From contig OY744605.1 of assembly GCA_963556255.1 (NCBI GenBank), forward strand, positions 71,873,713-71,937,712: DNA of 64,000 bases. The letters are read 5' to 3'. The translations under genes and the position numbers were made by a program. Below the pieces are notes generated by a model. The model did no database searches, was not told where the DNA came from, and worked only from the letters and a program-made list of their open reading frames with translations. Source of the stretch: Allolobophora icterica. Lineage: Eukaryota; Annelida; Clitellata; Crassiclitellata; Lumbricidae. Shown piece by piece: positions 41,343-54,399 of the stretch (position 1 is the stretch's first letter; each line of letters begins with the position of its first letter).

Positions 41343-42042
41343 CCTAGCAAATGATACTTCCCACCAATTCTAAAAAAAACTGATGCGTCTGTAACGTGGC
41401 TGGGTAGCTCGCTATGTATAATGTATTAGAGATGAGTAACATCATCCAGAGTTGAGAGGCCTATGGCCATCGCTCCATATGAACCCAAGACTCGGCTGCC
41501 GCTTGTCCCATGACCTTGTAGTTTCGGGTCAGAAAATACCTCGTTTTCCGCCCTTCCATATTAGGTCCTGCGCTCGAGGCAGCTGCTTCTAGTCTACGTT
41601 GGCTGCTGGGACTTTGCAGTTCAGCCAATTTTTAAAATCACATTATGAAATTATATAATTTGCCAAAGAAATTATGTAAAATGTTATTACTTTTAACCAA
41701 AAAATGGTCTCCAAAATGCACCATTACAAACCTCTAAATAAAAAATTTTCTTACCCTGGGCCAAAGAAACTATGTCAAATGTTATTACTTTTAACCAAAA
41801 AGATGGTCTCCAAAATGCACCATTACAAACCTCTAAATAAAAAAATTTCTTACCCTGGGCCAAAGAAACTATGTCAAATGTTATTACTTTTAACCAAAAA
41901 GATGGTCTCCAAAATGCACCATTACAAACCTCTAAATAAAAAAATTTCTTACCCTGGGGAAGGGGCACAGCCCCCTCCCCAGACCCCTCCCCTCAGTGTT
42001 ATAAAACTGCGTAATTATTTTAAAACCCTGGTTACGCCGCTG
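41111..42042. mobile_element. non-autonomous hAT element with internal tandem repeats
   Basis: Ends CAGGCGCGTAACTAG and CTGGTTACGCCGCTG, with flanks AGTTAACT and AGTTAAAT matching at 7 of 8. TTAA also flanks it two bases out, so a TTAA-specific element is a second possibility. The interior carries (TA)n at 41275-41338 and the 99-bp repeats. Confidence 0.75.
41690..41965. repeat. 99-bp tandem repeat, about 2.8 copies
   Basis: The unit ATGGTCTCCAAAATGCACC to TTATTACTTTTAACCAAAAA is nearly identical between copies. Both strands are open because 99 is divisible by 3; on + it repeats KMVSKMHHYKPLNKK. I regard this as part of the transposon and not a protein. Confidence 0.9.
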
Positions 42043-42171
42043 AGTTAAATTATACCTTCTTGAGGCGCTACATAAATGATTCGATACAAATCGTATGATT
42101 CTTGGATGAGCAACTGAGAGGAGTGGCACTGAGGTTTGAGGATCTTAAGACTGAGTCTCATATATGACATT

Positions 42172-42659
42172 CAGGGGCGGATCCAGGGGGCCAATCCGGC
42201 CATGGCCCCCCACCCCCCATTTGATATTTACACAGGGCGTGGCCCCCCGTCACGAAGTAGACGAGGAAAATGACGAAATAACCCCCCCCCGCCCCAATTG
42301 ATATTCACCACACAGGAAATGGTCGGAGATGAATTCCTAAAAATTTGTCGTTGGACCGTTGGTCACTATCCCCACAAACTTTGATACCCCTCCCTGGTTT
42401 GTATGTATAAACACTGGTTTGTATGTATGTATGTATGTATGTATGTATGTATGTATGTATGTATGTATGTATGTATGTATGTATGTATGTATGTATGTAT
42501 GTATGTATGTATGTATGTATGTATGTATGTATGTATGTATGTATGTATGTATGTATGTATGTATGTATGTATGTAGGTAGGTAGGTAGGTAGGTAAGTAG
42601 GTAGGTATGTATTATCCCCCCCCCCAGAAACCTTATGGATCCGCCCCTCATGACATTAA
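42172..42659 (+). mobile_element. hAT MITE carrying a (TATG)n microsatellite
   Basis: Ends CAGGGGCGGATCCAGGGG and TTATGGATCCGCCCCT, with a perfect 8-bp duplication ATGACATT (42164-42171, 42660-42667). A 180-bp (TATG)n tract fills 42417-42590 inside the element. Confidence 0.92.
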
Positions 42660-42667
42660 ACCAACCA

Positions 42668-42850
42668 TCGAGCATTCTTTTCTTACTGATGACACGGTTT
42701 GACATCGTCGAGAGGTCTTTGAGGTTCGAACCCCAGAGGCAGAAGTGAAAGACAAGCGCATCATCAACATGACAGCATGGCATCACACGGAACAATGACA
42801 CCTGTATTAATATGCACCTGTGCATCATCAACTCTTTCACCTGCCTTCTG
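42668..42850. other. tRNA-like SINE remnant, uncertain
   Basis: GAGGTTCGAACCCCAGAGGC at 42721 is B-box-like; no clear A box. Confidence 0.3.
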
Positions 42851-43268
42851 TCTGCCTCTAGCGTCTAGCCTATCTGCTTGTCTTTGTCTGGTTGCTTGTC
42901 TATGTGTGTGTGTGTTTATATACATACCCGTCTGTCTGGCTGCTTGTCTGTCTGTTTGTCTGTCTGTTTGTGTGGCTGTCCATTTGCCCGTATGTTTGTC
43001 TGTCTGTCTGCCTGTTTGTCTGTTTGTTTATTTGCCTGTCTGGTTGTTTCTTTGTCTGTCTGCTTGTTTTTCTATCTTTCTGTTGTCTATCTATTTGCCT
43101 GTCTGTTTGTTTGTTTGTCTATCTGCCTGTTTGCTCTCTGTCTGTTTGTTTGCTTGTCTCCCTACCTGTATATTTGTTTGTCTGTTTTTCTGTTTGCCTG
43201 TCTGTCTAGTTGTCTGTCTGTCTGTCTGTCTGCCTGTCTGTTTGTCTGTCTGTCTGCCTGTCCGTCAA
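42850..43268. repeat. imperfect CTGT/TTGT tract
   Basis: Degenerate tetranucleotides. Three overlapping + frames of 105-164 codons are Cys/Leu/Val shadows. Confidence 0.85.
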
Positions 43269-43454
43269 TAAACTGACACATAATCCGATGTAATGCATGA
43301 CAATGAATTGATACGGCGCCCGATAAATTGTTGCCGAGATGAATGGAGGTCGGTTGATCGATCGTTGCAGTAATTTCACGAAAATATGCATTTCAGAAGC
43401 AGTCCATTCATCTTTTGCATTTCATTTCGGGTTTTCCACATTCCATCTCACGTA

Positions 43455-44270
43455 TTCTCCTTCCTTCCTTCCTTCTTTTGCTGCCTTTATTTCTTTCGTC
43501 CTATCCTCTTTCCTTTAATTCTTTTCTTCTTTATTTCTCTGGTCTGTCTGGTTTCTTCCATCTCCTTCATTTCGTCATTTCGTCATATCTTCTTTCCTCT
43601 AGTCCTTCCTTCCTTCCTTCTTTCCTTCCTTCCTGCCTTCCTTTACTCCTTCCTTCCTTCCTTCCTTCCTTCCTTCCTTCCTTCCTTCCTTCCTTCCTTC
43701 CTTCCTTCCTTCATTCCTTCCTTCCTTCCTTCCTTCCTTCATTCCTACCTTCCTTCCTACCTACCTTCCTTCCTTCCTTCCTTCTTTCCTTCCCTCTTTC
43801 CTTCCTTCCTTCCTTCCTTTCTTCCCTCTTTACTCCTTTCTCCCTTCATTCTGTACTTCTTTCCTCCATCTCTTCTCATCTTGCCGTCCTTAATTCTTTC
43901 CATCCTCATTCTTTCCTCCCACATTCCATCCTTCCTACCTTCTTTCATTCACTCCTTTTTTCCTTCATTTATTCCTTCCCTGCTTCCCCTCTCCCCCTCC
44001 TTCATTCCTTCTTCTGTCAACCCTTCGTTCCGTCTCTCGTCGCTTCCTTCCTTCCTGTGTTGCTTTCTTCCTTATCACACGTCCATCCGTACTTCCAGCG
44101 TCCCTGCCTCCCAACCTCTTCCCCCGTGCGTCCTTCTCTCCTTCCCTCCGCCCCTCTGTCTGTTCCTCCGTCCCACCTTCCCTCCTCCGTCTGTCCATCC
44201 GTTCTTCCGTCCATCCATGCTGCGACCATTCCCGTCTTCCTGTCTGCGATGTGTTTTCCAGCATCCCATC
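43455..44270. repeat. (CCTT)n and related pyrimidine tract
   Basis: Pure CCTT runs at 43640-43740 within 800 bp of TTCC/TCC-rich DNA. The 336- and 294-codon frames (Ser/Phe/Leu/Pro) are artefacts. Confidence 0.9.
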
Positions 44271-44459
44271 CCTCCCTCGACGCAATCAAATGCGCTTGAT
44301 TGGTGCGAGACCTTGTGCCGCGCCGAGAGATGGATGAGTGGATGCGATGGATGGATGGAAGGAGGGAGGGAGGCAGGGAGGTGGGGAGAGACATGAGAGA
44401 GAGCAGGATAGATGAGGGAGAGAAGAGGGGTCTACATGCTGTCACCCGTGTACTCACTG

Positions 44460-44890
44460 TATCTAGCAGTCTGTCTGTCTGTCTGCTTGCTTGACGGTGT
44501 CTCAGTACCTCTATCTCTGTACGCAGTGTTTTTCAGCTTTATTTTCTTGTGTACATGTCTGTTTGTGTGTCTGTCTGCTTGTGTGCCTGTCTGTTTGTGT
44601 GTCTGTCTGCTTGTGTGTCTGTCTGCTTGTGTGTCTGTCTGTTTGTGTGTCTGTCTGCTTGTATGTCTGTCTACTTGTGTGTTTGTCTGTTTCTCTGCCT
44701 TCAGCTGTCTATCGCTATAGCTCAGTTCTCTCAGTTGTACCTGTCCATGTCTGTCTTTGGCTCCGTCTCTGTCACCCAGGTACCAGCTCTGTGTCTGGCT
44801 CTGTCTCTCTCGCTGCCTTTGTCTCTGACCGTATCGTATGTCTGTCCGTCCATCTGTCTGTCTGTCTGTGTGTGTGTCTTTCTGCTTCCG
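44460..44890. repeat. CTGTTTGTGTGT/CTGCTTGTGTGT composite repeat
   Basis: Period about 12-20 bp in 44550-44690; frames are repeat shadows. Confidence 0.85.
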
Positions 44891-45094
44891 TCTCTATCGC
44901 TGGTTCTGTCACTGCTCCGATACAGTCAATCAAGCATCATCTGCATGTAATGAGCTGCTGCTGCTGTGTCTGCCGCTGCAGCCGATGCCACTGGTGATGC
45001 TGACTGCTGAGGTTGATGATGCTGATGTTGGCGCGATTAGGTCCGGCTTCAGGCGAAAAGATGCGCTCCATCGTCGAGATGGAGATGGCGGATG

Positions 45095-45700
45095 AGAGGA
45101 AGGAAGGAAGGAAGAGGAGGAGGAGGAAGAGGAGGAGGAAAAGGCGGAGGAGGAGGAGGAGGAGGAGGAGGAGGAGGAGGAGAAGGATTGGCTGGAGAAG
45201 GAAGTGGAAGACGAGTATAAAGAGGAGGGGAATGAGGAAGATTACGATAGAGAGAGTGGAGATGGCGAGGAGTGTGAGGTAGATGGGTAGGAGGATGACG
45301 GTGTGTGGAATGAGGAGGACAGCGATGATGACGAGGAGGAGGAGGACGAGGAGGAGGAGGAGGAGGAGGAGAAGGGTAGGAGGTGGATAAGGAGGAGGAA
45401 ATTTTGATGAGGTTGGGGATAAAGATGATGAGTAGGAAGAGGCGGACGACAGAAGGAATTGGAGGAGAAGGAGAATGCAGTGGAGGAAGAATGGAAATTG
45501 AAGGAGGAGAGAATAGGAGGAGGAGGAGGAGGTGGATGAAGAAGAAGAGTGAAGAAGTGAAAGATGACGACGAGGATGAAGACATAGTGGAGGAGAAGGA
45601 GGAGGAGGTGGAGGAGGAGGAGGAGGTGGAGGAGGAGGAGGAGGAGGAGGAGGAGGAGGAGGAGGAGGAGGAGGAGGAGGAGGAGGAAAGAAGTGGACGA
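45095..45700. repeat. (GGA)n purine tract
   Basis: The purest runs are at 45140-45185 and 45600-45690. Minus frames are Pro/Ser/Leu homopolymers up to 327 codons, not genes. Confidence 0.93.
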
Positions 45701-46029
45701 TAATAGGGAGGGAAAGAATTAATGGATGAGGAAAAAAGAAGGGAACGACGCGCAGAAAGGACATGATTGGTTGTCAAGGTGTTATATAAAACTCCAGGTA
45801 TACATAAAGCATATACATATTTACAAATAAACGTTAACACAAGCGAACATATGCATTTGTGTGCCACATGTACATAATAACATATACAAAAACATATACC
45901 TATGCATACACGAGCGTACAAATGCACGCACAATAAGCGCCCTTGTGAGAAAGACAGAAGCAGAGAGACAAATATAGAGGCGCTATACAAATAGCAGATA
46001 CAAAAATACAAATACAAACATGAATTATA

Positions 46030-46133
46030 CATACAATGTCATACATACATACATATATACATACATACATACATGCATACATAAATAGAGACCTACATGC
46101 ATACATACATACATACATACATACATACATACA

Positions 46134-46167
<34 letters not shown>

Positions 46168-46379
46168 CATACATATATACATACATACATACATACATAC
46201 ATACATACATACATACATACATACAATGTCATACATACATACATACATGCATACATACATACATACATATATACATACATATATACATACATACATACAT
46301 ACATACATACATACATGCATACATACAATGTCATACATACATACATACATGCATACATACATACAATGTCATACATACA

Positions 46380-46413
<34 letters not shown>

Positions 46414-46670
46414 CATACATATATACATACATACATACATACATACATACATACATACATACATACATACATACATACATACATACATACATACATACAT
46501 CATACATACATACATACACACATACATACATACATACATACATACATACATACATACAATGTCATACATATATACATACATACATACATACATACATACA
46601 TCATACATACATACATACATACATACATACATACATACATACATACATACATACATACATAGAGACCAAC
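46030..46670. repeat. (CATA)n array with AATGTCATACATA higher-order blocks
   Basis: AATGTCATACAT recurs at 46035, 46225, 46327, 46365 and 46558, and CATATATACATACATATATA recurs at about 46160, 46265 and 46406. The array is built of nested duplications. It starts right after a retroposon end, AGGCGCTATACAAATAGC (45977). Confidence 0.92.
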
Positions 46671-46689
46671 ATGCATACATACATATGTT

Positions 46690-47035
46690 CATCAGACGCG
46701 TGTATGGTCTGTGTAAGTGCTTCTGTTCATCCTGGTGCCTATGCCTGCGTGTATCTGGTGATGTCCGTCTGCCTGAGTGATTGTCGACTGGCGACTGCAG
46801 TGGAGTCTCGTTAGATGTCGCTCCTGTGGTCGTTTCCGGGAGCCAATCTGCGATCAGGATCGGTCGACCGGAGAGGATGAAACGCATGGATGGTTGCTGA
46901 TGCGAAGGCGAAGAGGGATGCGGGCTGCAGATGCTGAGCAGACAGGCGGAGATGGAGAGGGCGAGCGATTCCTTCTGCCTCAGCAACCCATTAGTCGTTC
47001 GCCGACCAAGCATCTGTAAAGGCATCTGGACTACG
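46690..47035. other. GC-rich island between microsatellites, open in several frames
   Basis: A + frame contains CRSCGRFREPICDQD and ends at TAA (47017). A second + frame and a minus frame are also open over 200 bases or more. CTGCAG at 46795-46800 could be an acceptor. With three frames open there is no basis to choose; it might hold an exon of gene 2. Confidence 0.25.
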
Positions 47036-47039
47036 ACAA

Positions 47040-47248
<209 letters not shown>

Positions 47249-47667
47249 AACATAGACATTAACATTATCCTCATCGTTATCATTAACATTAACATCAACA
47301 TTAACATTATCGTTATGGCTATCGCTATCACTATCTTTATCACTATTACTATCAATATCAGTATCACGATCACTATCACTATAATTGTTGGCATGCTGTT
47401 GGTTGGGTCAACGTGTGTGCGCGTACCTGCAGCCACTGGAGACTCCTATACTAGTTATCTGAGCAATGTTTGCTAATTGATGCATTTTGTTCTGTACTTG
47501 ATGACATTTGACACCATTTAGGCATCGTAGAAAGAATCTCTTTTTTGATTTGCAATTAGAGCGGCGCTGTATAATTATATTATAATTATAATTGACATTA
47601 AAATTTCCATTATTATTCGCAATAGCATTGACATTGTATATATACGAAAGATGACAAACATGAGGTT

Positions 47668-47920
<253 letters not shown>

Positions 47921-48169
47921 TCGTTGTTGTAAATGATGGTGATAACGATGATGATCGTGGTAATGACTGTGATTTTAGACTCATTCTGATGATTGATCGT
48001 ATACAGATGAAACTGATTATGCTAATGATGACGACGCCGACGACGACGCTTGTGATAGCGAAGATGGCGATAATTAAGGAATCAGGATAATTAGGAAAAG
48101 ATGATTAGGAAAAGATAATTAGGAAATTGAATTTACGTATATGGTAACACGCGCATATATTCGTACACT

Positions 48170-48188
48170 TATATATAAATGTAATACG

Positions 48189-48229
<41 letters not shown>

Positions 48230-48741
48230 GTATTTCATTTATATATGCACGTATATATACGTATATGCGTGTATGTATATATATATATAATGAGTATATT
48301 ATATAAATGTTACACGTATATACATATATATATATATATATATTTATACACATATGTATGTATAAATAAGCATAGATCTGTATATATATACATGTTGTTC
48401 GTCTATATTAAATGGACGATGCTGACCATCTCATCCATCTGATGAAACAAGCGTCCACTACATATCCTCCCTCCATCCCCCCCTTTCGCTCGCTCCTCCA
48501 CTCTATCCTTCCCTGCTTCCATCAGCCTCGGCAGCTGACCCTCGCTGATGCTGTGTGGTGGTGGTGGGGCGGTGGAGGGGTGGTGGTGGAGGGGTGGTGG
48601 TGGAGGGGTGGTGGTGGTGCGTGGTGTAGTCGTTGCACACTCGATTACCTCTTGGCGCAATTGACTCCCCGCCTGATTGTAATAAAGCACTTGCCGTCTC
48701 CATAGCAACGCCCATCTTACCAAACACTCATATGTGTGTGT

Positions 48742-48832
<91 letters not shown>
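48170..48832. repeat. (TA)n tracts flanking a (GGTGGT)n segment
   Basis: TA-rich 48170-48390, GGTGGTGGAGGGGT repeats at 48555-48625, then about 85 bp of pure TA at 48745-48831. Confidence 0.9.
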
Positions 48833-48836
<4 letters not shown>

Positions 48837-49039
48837 TTAATACATAGGCATATATACAATTATACATCTATATATAAATGTATAGAAAGTAAATGGATAT
48901 AAATATTTTATATTAGGAATATATGTTTGAAAAGCTCGGCATTAATCTATATATATAAATATACATATATAATATTCTATTTATGCAATCTTGCCATGCG
49001 TATTTTCATTAATATACGTATACAATCTGGATTCATCTC

Positions 49040-49323
<284 letters not shown>

Positions 49324-49519
49324 TGCGTGCGTGTGTGTGTGTGTGTTTCTATATCTGTGTATGTTTGCGTATATATCGGTCTGTGCCAACCCCCATCCCT
49401 CCCTCCAACCCACCCCCATCCCTCCTTCCCTCCGCCCATCCCACCTCACCATAGACTGTTGATAACCGCTTTAAAGATGCGTCCGTGGCATCAGTTCATC
49501 TGCAGCAGCAGCAGCATCC

Positions 49520-49579
49520 TTTATGACGACGGCGCCATAGAAGTCATAGATCACATATAATTAGATTAGATTAGATTAC

Positions 49580-49580
<1 letters not shown>
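49520..49580 (+). mobile_element. SINE S3 tail
   Basis: GACGGCGCCATAGAAGTCATAG followed by ATTAGATTAGATTA, adjoining the next CTGT microsatellite. Confidence 0.6.
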
Positions 49581-49871
<291 letters not shown>

Positions 49872-50154
49872 ATCTGTGTGCTTGTCTGCATGGATGTGTC
49901 CTTGTATCGTTGATGGCAAAGATCAATCGATGCGAATACAAACGACGTCGTTCTGCGCAAGAAGCTCCAGGTGCGTCTGCCTGGCGTCTTGCCCACTGCC
50001 TGTCCGTCTGCCTGTCCGTCTGCCTATGCCTGCGTGTATGCGTGCGTACCTTTTCGGGATTGACATCGGTCTGTCTTGTGTGACGGGTTGAACAATGCCT
50101 TCTGCGACAATCGCATCCAACACACGACGCAACATTCAGCACATTATAAATATA

Positions 50155-50306
50155 TTTAATTTATTCTCACATTATATATATATATATTATGTGTGTGTAC
50201 GTTTGTGTGTATCGATCTATATAATCGCTAATGTATAAAAATTACTAGTTGCCTATATTTAAATATATCTATATGTCTATGTTCAGATGATATACTATAA
50301 TGTAGA

Positions 50307-50341
<35 letters not shown>

Positions 50342-50480
50342 TATATAATGTGCACTAAATATATATCGACAGATCGTATCTTATTAGTGCTTTGAATGAG
50401 GCACGTAACGAGGCTCTATATAAATGCCGTTTCTTTATTATCTATATAAGCATATAAATTATATGAATATATATATATTT
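50155..50480. repeat. TA-rich low-complexity DNA
   Basis: Several short (TA)n runs (50170-50190, 50310-50348). No gene. Confidence 0.8.
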
Positions 50481-50551
50481 CGTGCGTATGCGCTATGTGT
50501 TGCATTTGCATGTAAGAGCTGTTTGGTGGTGAATTCTTGAGTGAGTCAATT

Positions 50552-51200
50552 GGGGGAGGAGAAGAAGGAGGAGGAGAAGAAGGAGGAGGAGGAGGAGAAG
50601 GGAAGAAGAGGAGGAGGAGGAGGAGAAGAAGGAGAACAAGAAGGAGAACAAGAAGAATAAAAGAGTCGCATGTGCATGCTTAAGTGGGGATTTGCAGGCG
50701 GAGGAGGAGAAGGAGAAGGAGCAGGAGGAGAAGAATGAGGAGGAGAAATGGATAACGAGAGCAGGAGGAGGACGAAGAGGACGAGGAGGACGAGAGAATA
50801 AAAGAGTCGCATCTGCATGCTTAAGATGGGATTTGCAGTGGGAGGAGGAGAAAAAGGAGGAGGAGAACGAGGAAGAGGAGGAGAAGGAGGAGGAGGAGGA
50901 GGAGGAGGAGAAGGAGGAGGAGGAGGAGGAAGAAGAAAATACGGAGTAGATTGAAGAAGATAAAATGGTAATCTATGAAGAGGAGGAATAATTGGAGCTG
51001 GAGAAGGAGGAAGAGGAGAATTGGGAAGAGGAGGAATAGGATGAGGAAGGGGAGGCGGAGGTGGGAAAAACGGAATGAGATGTAAGAGGAAGGTGAGGAA
51101 GCGGAATTGTAGTAGCAGGTAAAGAAAGAGGAGAAGAATGAGGAAGTGGGGAGCAGAAGAAGACGAGAAGAATGAGGGATAGAAGGAGGAGGACAATGAC
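50552..51200. repeat. GGA/GAA purine tract with an internal duplication
   Basis: GAATAAAAGAGTCGCAT(G/C)TGCATGCTTAAG followed by GGGATTTGCAG occurs at 50655-50698 and 50791-50838, embedded in (GGA)n. The tract thus spread by duplicating a 137-bp segment. Confidence 0.85.
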
Positions 51201-51345
51201 GATGGCGTGCGTTGGGTGGGGGAAGTGGTGACGTCACGGCGTGCCCGGCGTGAAAGAAGACCCGGATGATGGATGCCGGAAGCAGATTTAGGCGCCGCTT
51301 CCGTTGCTAATTGGCTCCGACGGTTGATGAGGCTGGAGAGATGGA
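51195..51345 (+). promoter_or_regulatory. GC-rich island with CRE and CCAAT motifs
   Basis: TGACGTCA at 51229-51236, GCTTCCG (ETS-like) and CTAATTGGC (inverted CCAAT) within 90 bases, between two purine tracts, 3.6 kb upstream of the TLE start. Function is inferred only. Confidence 0.3.
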
Positions 51346-51399
51346 AGGGAATGGACAGACGGAGGGAGAGACGGACAAAGAGAGGGAGGGAGCGAAGGA

Positions 51400-51800
51400 A
51401 GGAAGGAGGGGTATGGTCAACGTGGACACAATGAAGGGGGAAGAGGAGGAGTGGAAGGAAGCAGAAGAAAAGGAATGAATGGGGGAATGAGAGGAGGAGG
51501 AGAAGGAGGAGAAGGAGGAGGAAGAAGAAGAGGTGGTGGTGGTGGTTGAAGAAAAAGGAAGAGGAGGAAAAGAGGAGGAGGACGGAGAATAAGGAGGAAG
51601 ATGAGGAATAGGACGAGAAGCCGAGAAAATGGAACTAAGAGGAGGATTTGGAGGATGGCGACGATAAAGAGGACGAAGAGGAAGAGGAAGAACAAGATGA
51701 GGAGGAAAAGCAAGAAAAATGCCACGAGAAGAAGGAGAGGGAGGAGGGGAAGTAATGAGCAGAGGATGAGAGAGAGAGGAGAGGAAAGGGGAGTTAGGTT
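51400..51800. repeat. GGA/GAA purine tract
   Basis: Same nature as 50552-51200; minus frames are Pro/Ser/Leu shadows. Confidence 0.85.
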
Positions 51801-51839
51801 CGATTTGTAGCAGATGGAGCCAAAGAGATTGGCAACAAA

Positions 51840-52200
51840 TGCATAGCAATCAATGACATAGCATAGAGTAGCATCCCATTGCATAGCATACAAAACAATG
51901 ACATAGACTAGCATTTCATAGCATACGAATCAATAACTCAAAACATGGCATTGCATAGGAAGCAGGGCAGTGCATTCAACAGCTTATAGCCACCATAGGG
52001 TAGCATAGCACATAGGACCAGAGCTTAGCAAAATATAGCACGTTATAATGGCACAAACAGCATGCATAGCATTGCTTTATATGGCAAATCATTTATCAGC
52101 ACATGTCACATCTTAGTAGAGCATTGATTCCATAGCATTGCATAGCATAGGATTGTATTGCATAGCATAGCATAGTATAGCATATTATAGCACTCTGTAT
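51840..52200. repeat. degenerate GCATA/AGCAT repeats
   Basis: The words ATAGCATAGCAT and TTGCATAGCAT recur with irregular spacing of 5-15 bp. Confidence 0.8.
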
Positions 52201-52264
52201 AATGTATTATGCAGAAGTGCAGGGCGTTCAATAGACAAACTGCATCTGAAGCCACAACAGAATC

Positions 52265-53180
52265 GATTCATGTGCGATAGAGACGGAGGCAGAGACAGAC
52301 TGACACAGACGGACAGACAGACAGACAGACAGGGGACACAGAATCATAGATACAGAGAGAGACAGAGGCAGAGAGACAAAGGCGCAGAGACAGTGGCACA
52401 AAGACGTAGAAACATAAAGAGACAGACAGACGAGACAGACAGAAACACGCATAAACAGATACCGAGACATAGAAAGAGGCAGACAGAGACACAGAAGCAG
52501 AGAGCGACAGAGGTAGAGAGGCAGATAGACAGGGCGAACCAATTCATCTTCATCTCAGTGGAATAATAACAAACGAAGCTGTGGGGAAAATGCAGGGAAG
52601 AGAAGACAGCGACTGCGCCGACGAATCCTCTATAAGAACCCAGAGCAGAAGGAGGAGGAAGTGAGGAATGAGAGAGGAATAAGAGGGTAGGGGAGATAGA
52701 AGAGAGAGAGACAGACAGACAGAGACATACAGACAGACAGGCAGACAGACAGAGACAAACAGACGACAGACAGACAGAACCAGACAGACAGAGACAGATA
52801 GAGAGAGACAGACAGAGAGATGACCAGCAGACAGGCAGACAGACACAGACAAACAGAAACAGGCAGAAGGATAGAACAGGGAGGAAGAAGTGAAGCAAAG
52901 GAATGAAGGAAGGAGGAGGAAAGGAGGATTGAGGGAGGAAAGAGAATGAGGAGCAAGGAAGGAAAGAGGAATTAAAAGGGACCAAGGAAGAAAGAAGGAA
53001 GAAACGAGGAATAAGGAAAAAGAAAGAACAAGCAAAGAAAGAGGAGAATAAGGAAGGAAGGAAGAAGGAAAAGAATGGAGTAACAAGGATAAAAGTAGGA
53101 AGGGATACGAGGAATATACGGGAGGAAGGAAGAAGAAGGGAAGGGGATAGGGAAGAACGGGAGGGAAGGAGGAAGGGAGA
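52265..53180. repeat. (CAGA)n tracts followed by GGAAGGAA purine tract
   Basis: CAGACAGA at 52305-52330, 52710-52860 and GAGACAGAGG between them; GGAAGGAA/GAAGAAA from 52880. Minus frames up to 213 codons are shadows. Confidence 0.88.
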
Positions 53181-53369
53181 GAGGTGAAGTGTGTATGTAT
53201 GTAAACCTGCTAGTATGTAATTATGTTCGTAAGTATGTATGCGCTTTGGTTCATTTCGTTAATAAGTGTTGAGCTGTGGGTCACAGAACAGTCACCAGGT
53301 GGAACCGCTCTCGACGAAGCCGAGACCACGCCAGTTACTGCGTTTTTAGCAGCGAATGATTCAGAAGAA

Positions 53370-53600
53370 GGGGATAATCATTAAGAGGAGAAGGAGGAGG
53401 ATTAAGAGGAGGACTAAGAGGAGGACTAAGAGGAGGACTAAGAGGAAGATTACGACGACTTATGGAAAGAGGAGATCAAAGGAACGATGTGGAGGACAAT
53501 TAACAGAAGAGGAAAGTGGACGACCTATGCGGATTGGGAAGAAGCGGTAAGAGGAGAATGAGGAGGAAGAGGAAGATTTAGAGGAGACGGAGGAGGGCGA
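53370..53600. repeat. GAGGAGGACTAA purine repeat
   Basis: AAGAGGAGGACT repeats three to four times at 53406-53445 within (GGA)n-like DNA. Confidence 0.8.
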
Positions 53601-53854
53601 ATCCCGAGAGACAGCTTGCCATTCACCGCCGCCGATACCACAATCAACAGATCTCATCAATTATTAAAAAACAATTCGTAATTTTGTGTAATCTCTGATG
53701 TATGGCGCAATACAATACCTAATGCGCATTTACATGTATGTATAAATATATTTATACATATATCTTGTTACTAGATTAAAAATATAAACGCACCCACGTC
53801 ATTCATTAAAAAACCAGAAGATCACTCTCTTAAACAAGCCATAAGAGGCAGCCA

Positions 53855-54095
53855 TTGATATGAAGTGCTAGCGACTTCATTTTTCTTAGCCTCGGCATAT
53901 GAGGTCGGGTGGCAAGACCTCTCCCTCGCCCTCTCATCTTCAATGTAGTCCGAGTCATTACAGCTGAGTTGACTAGGGGCGCAGGTGATGTCGAAATCTA
54001 AAAAATAACTTTCTGCCCAGGCGGTTATTTGAACCCACGACCTTCGGTTGACGACCCAGCACGCTAACCACTTCACTACCAGATACCCCTTCTTG
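53855..54095 (-). mobile_element. tRNA-derived SINE, family S2, reverse copy with head
   Basis: Read on the minus strand: head GTGAAGTGGTTAGCGTGCTG and GTGGGTTCAAATAACCGCC, then the S2 body down to GAAGTCGCTAGCACTTCAT at 53860. Confidence 0.8.
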
Positions 54096-54399
54096 TACCC
54101 GCGTGTATTTTAGTAGACATATATGTTTCATCCATCCGTTTCACTCTTCCCCACCTTCTGATTTTCCCAACTCTCTCGCTTACCGCTGAGTCGTCTAGAG
54201 GGCGCCACGAGAATCTAAACGTGAACACTTCTCCCATCTAACCAGTCAGGGAATCGAACCAGAAGCCACGGTCTATCCGCTTGCCACTTAGCGATGTGTT
54301 TCTGAGCGTATTCGGTGGAGGGGATGGGGTCGAAATCAAAGCCCCCCGGGGTGGGGATTCCTAAGGAAGGCATCAGACGCGGGCCAGCTCTGATAGTCA

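Noticed and set aside
43386..44396. 336-codon Ser/Phe/Pro protein
   Set aside because: Follows from the CCTT pyrimidine tract; a second + frame is equally open.
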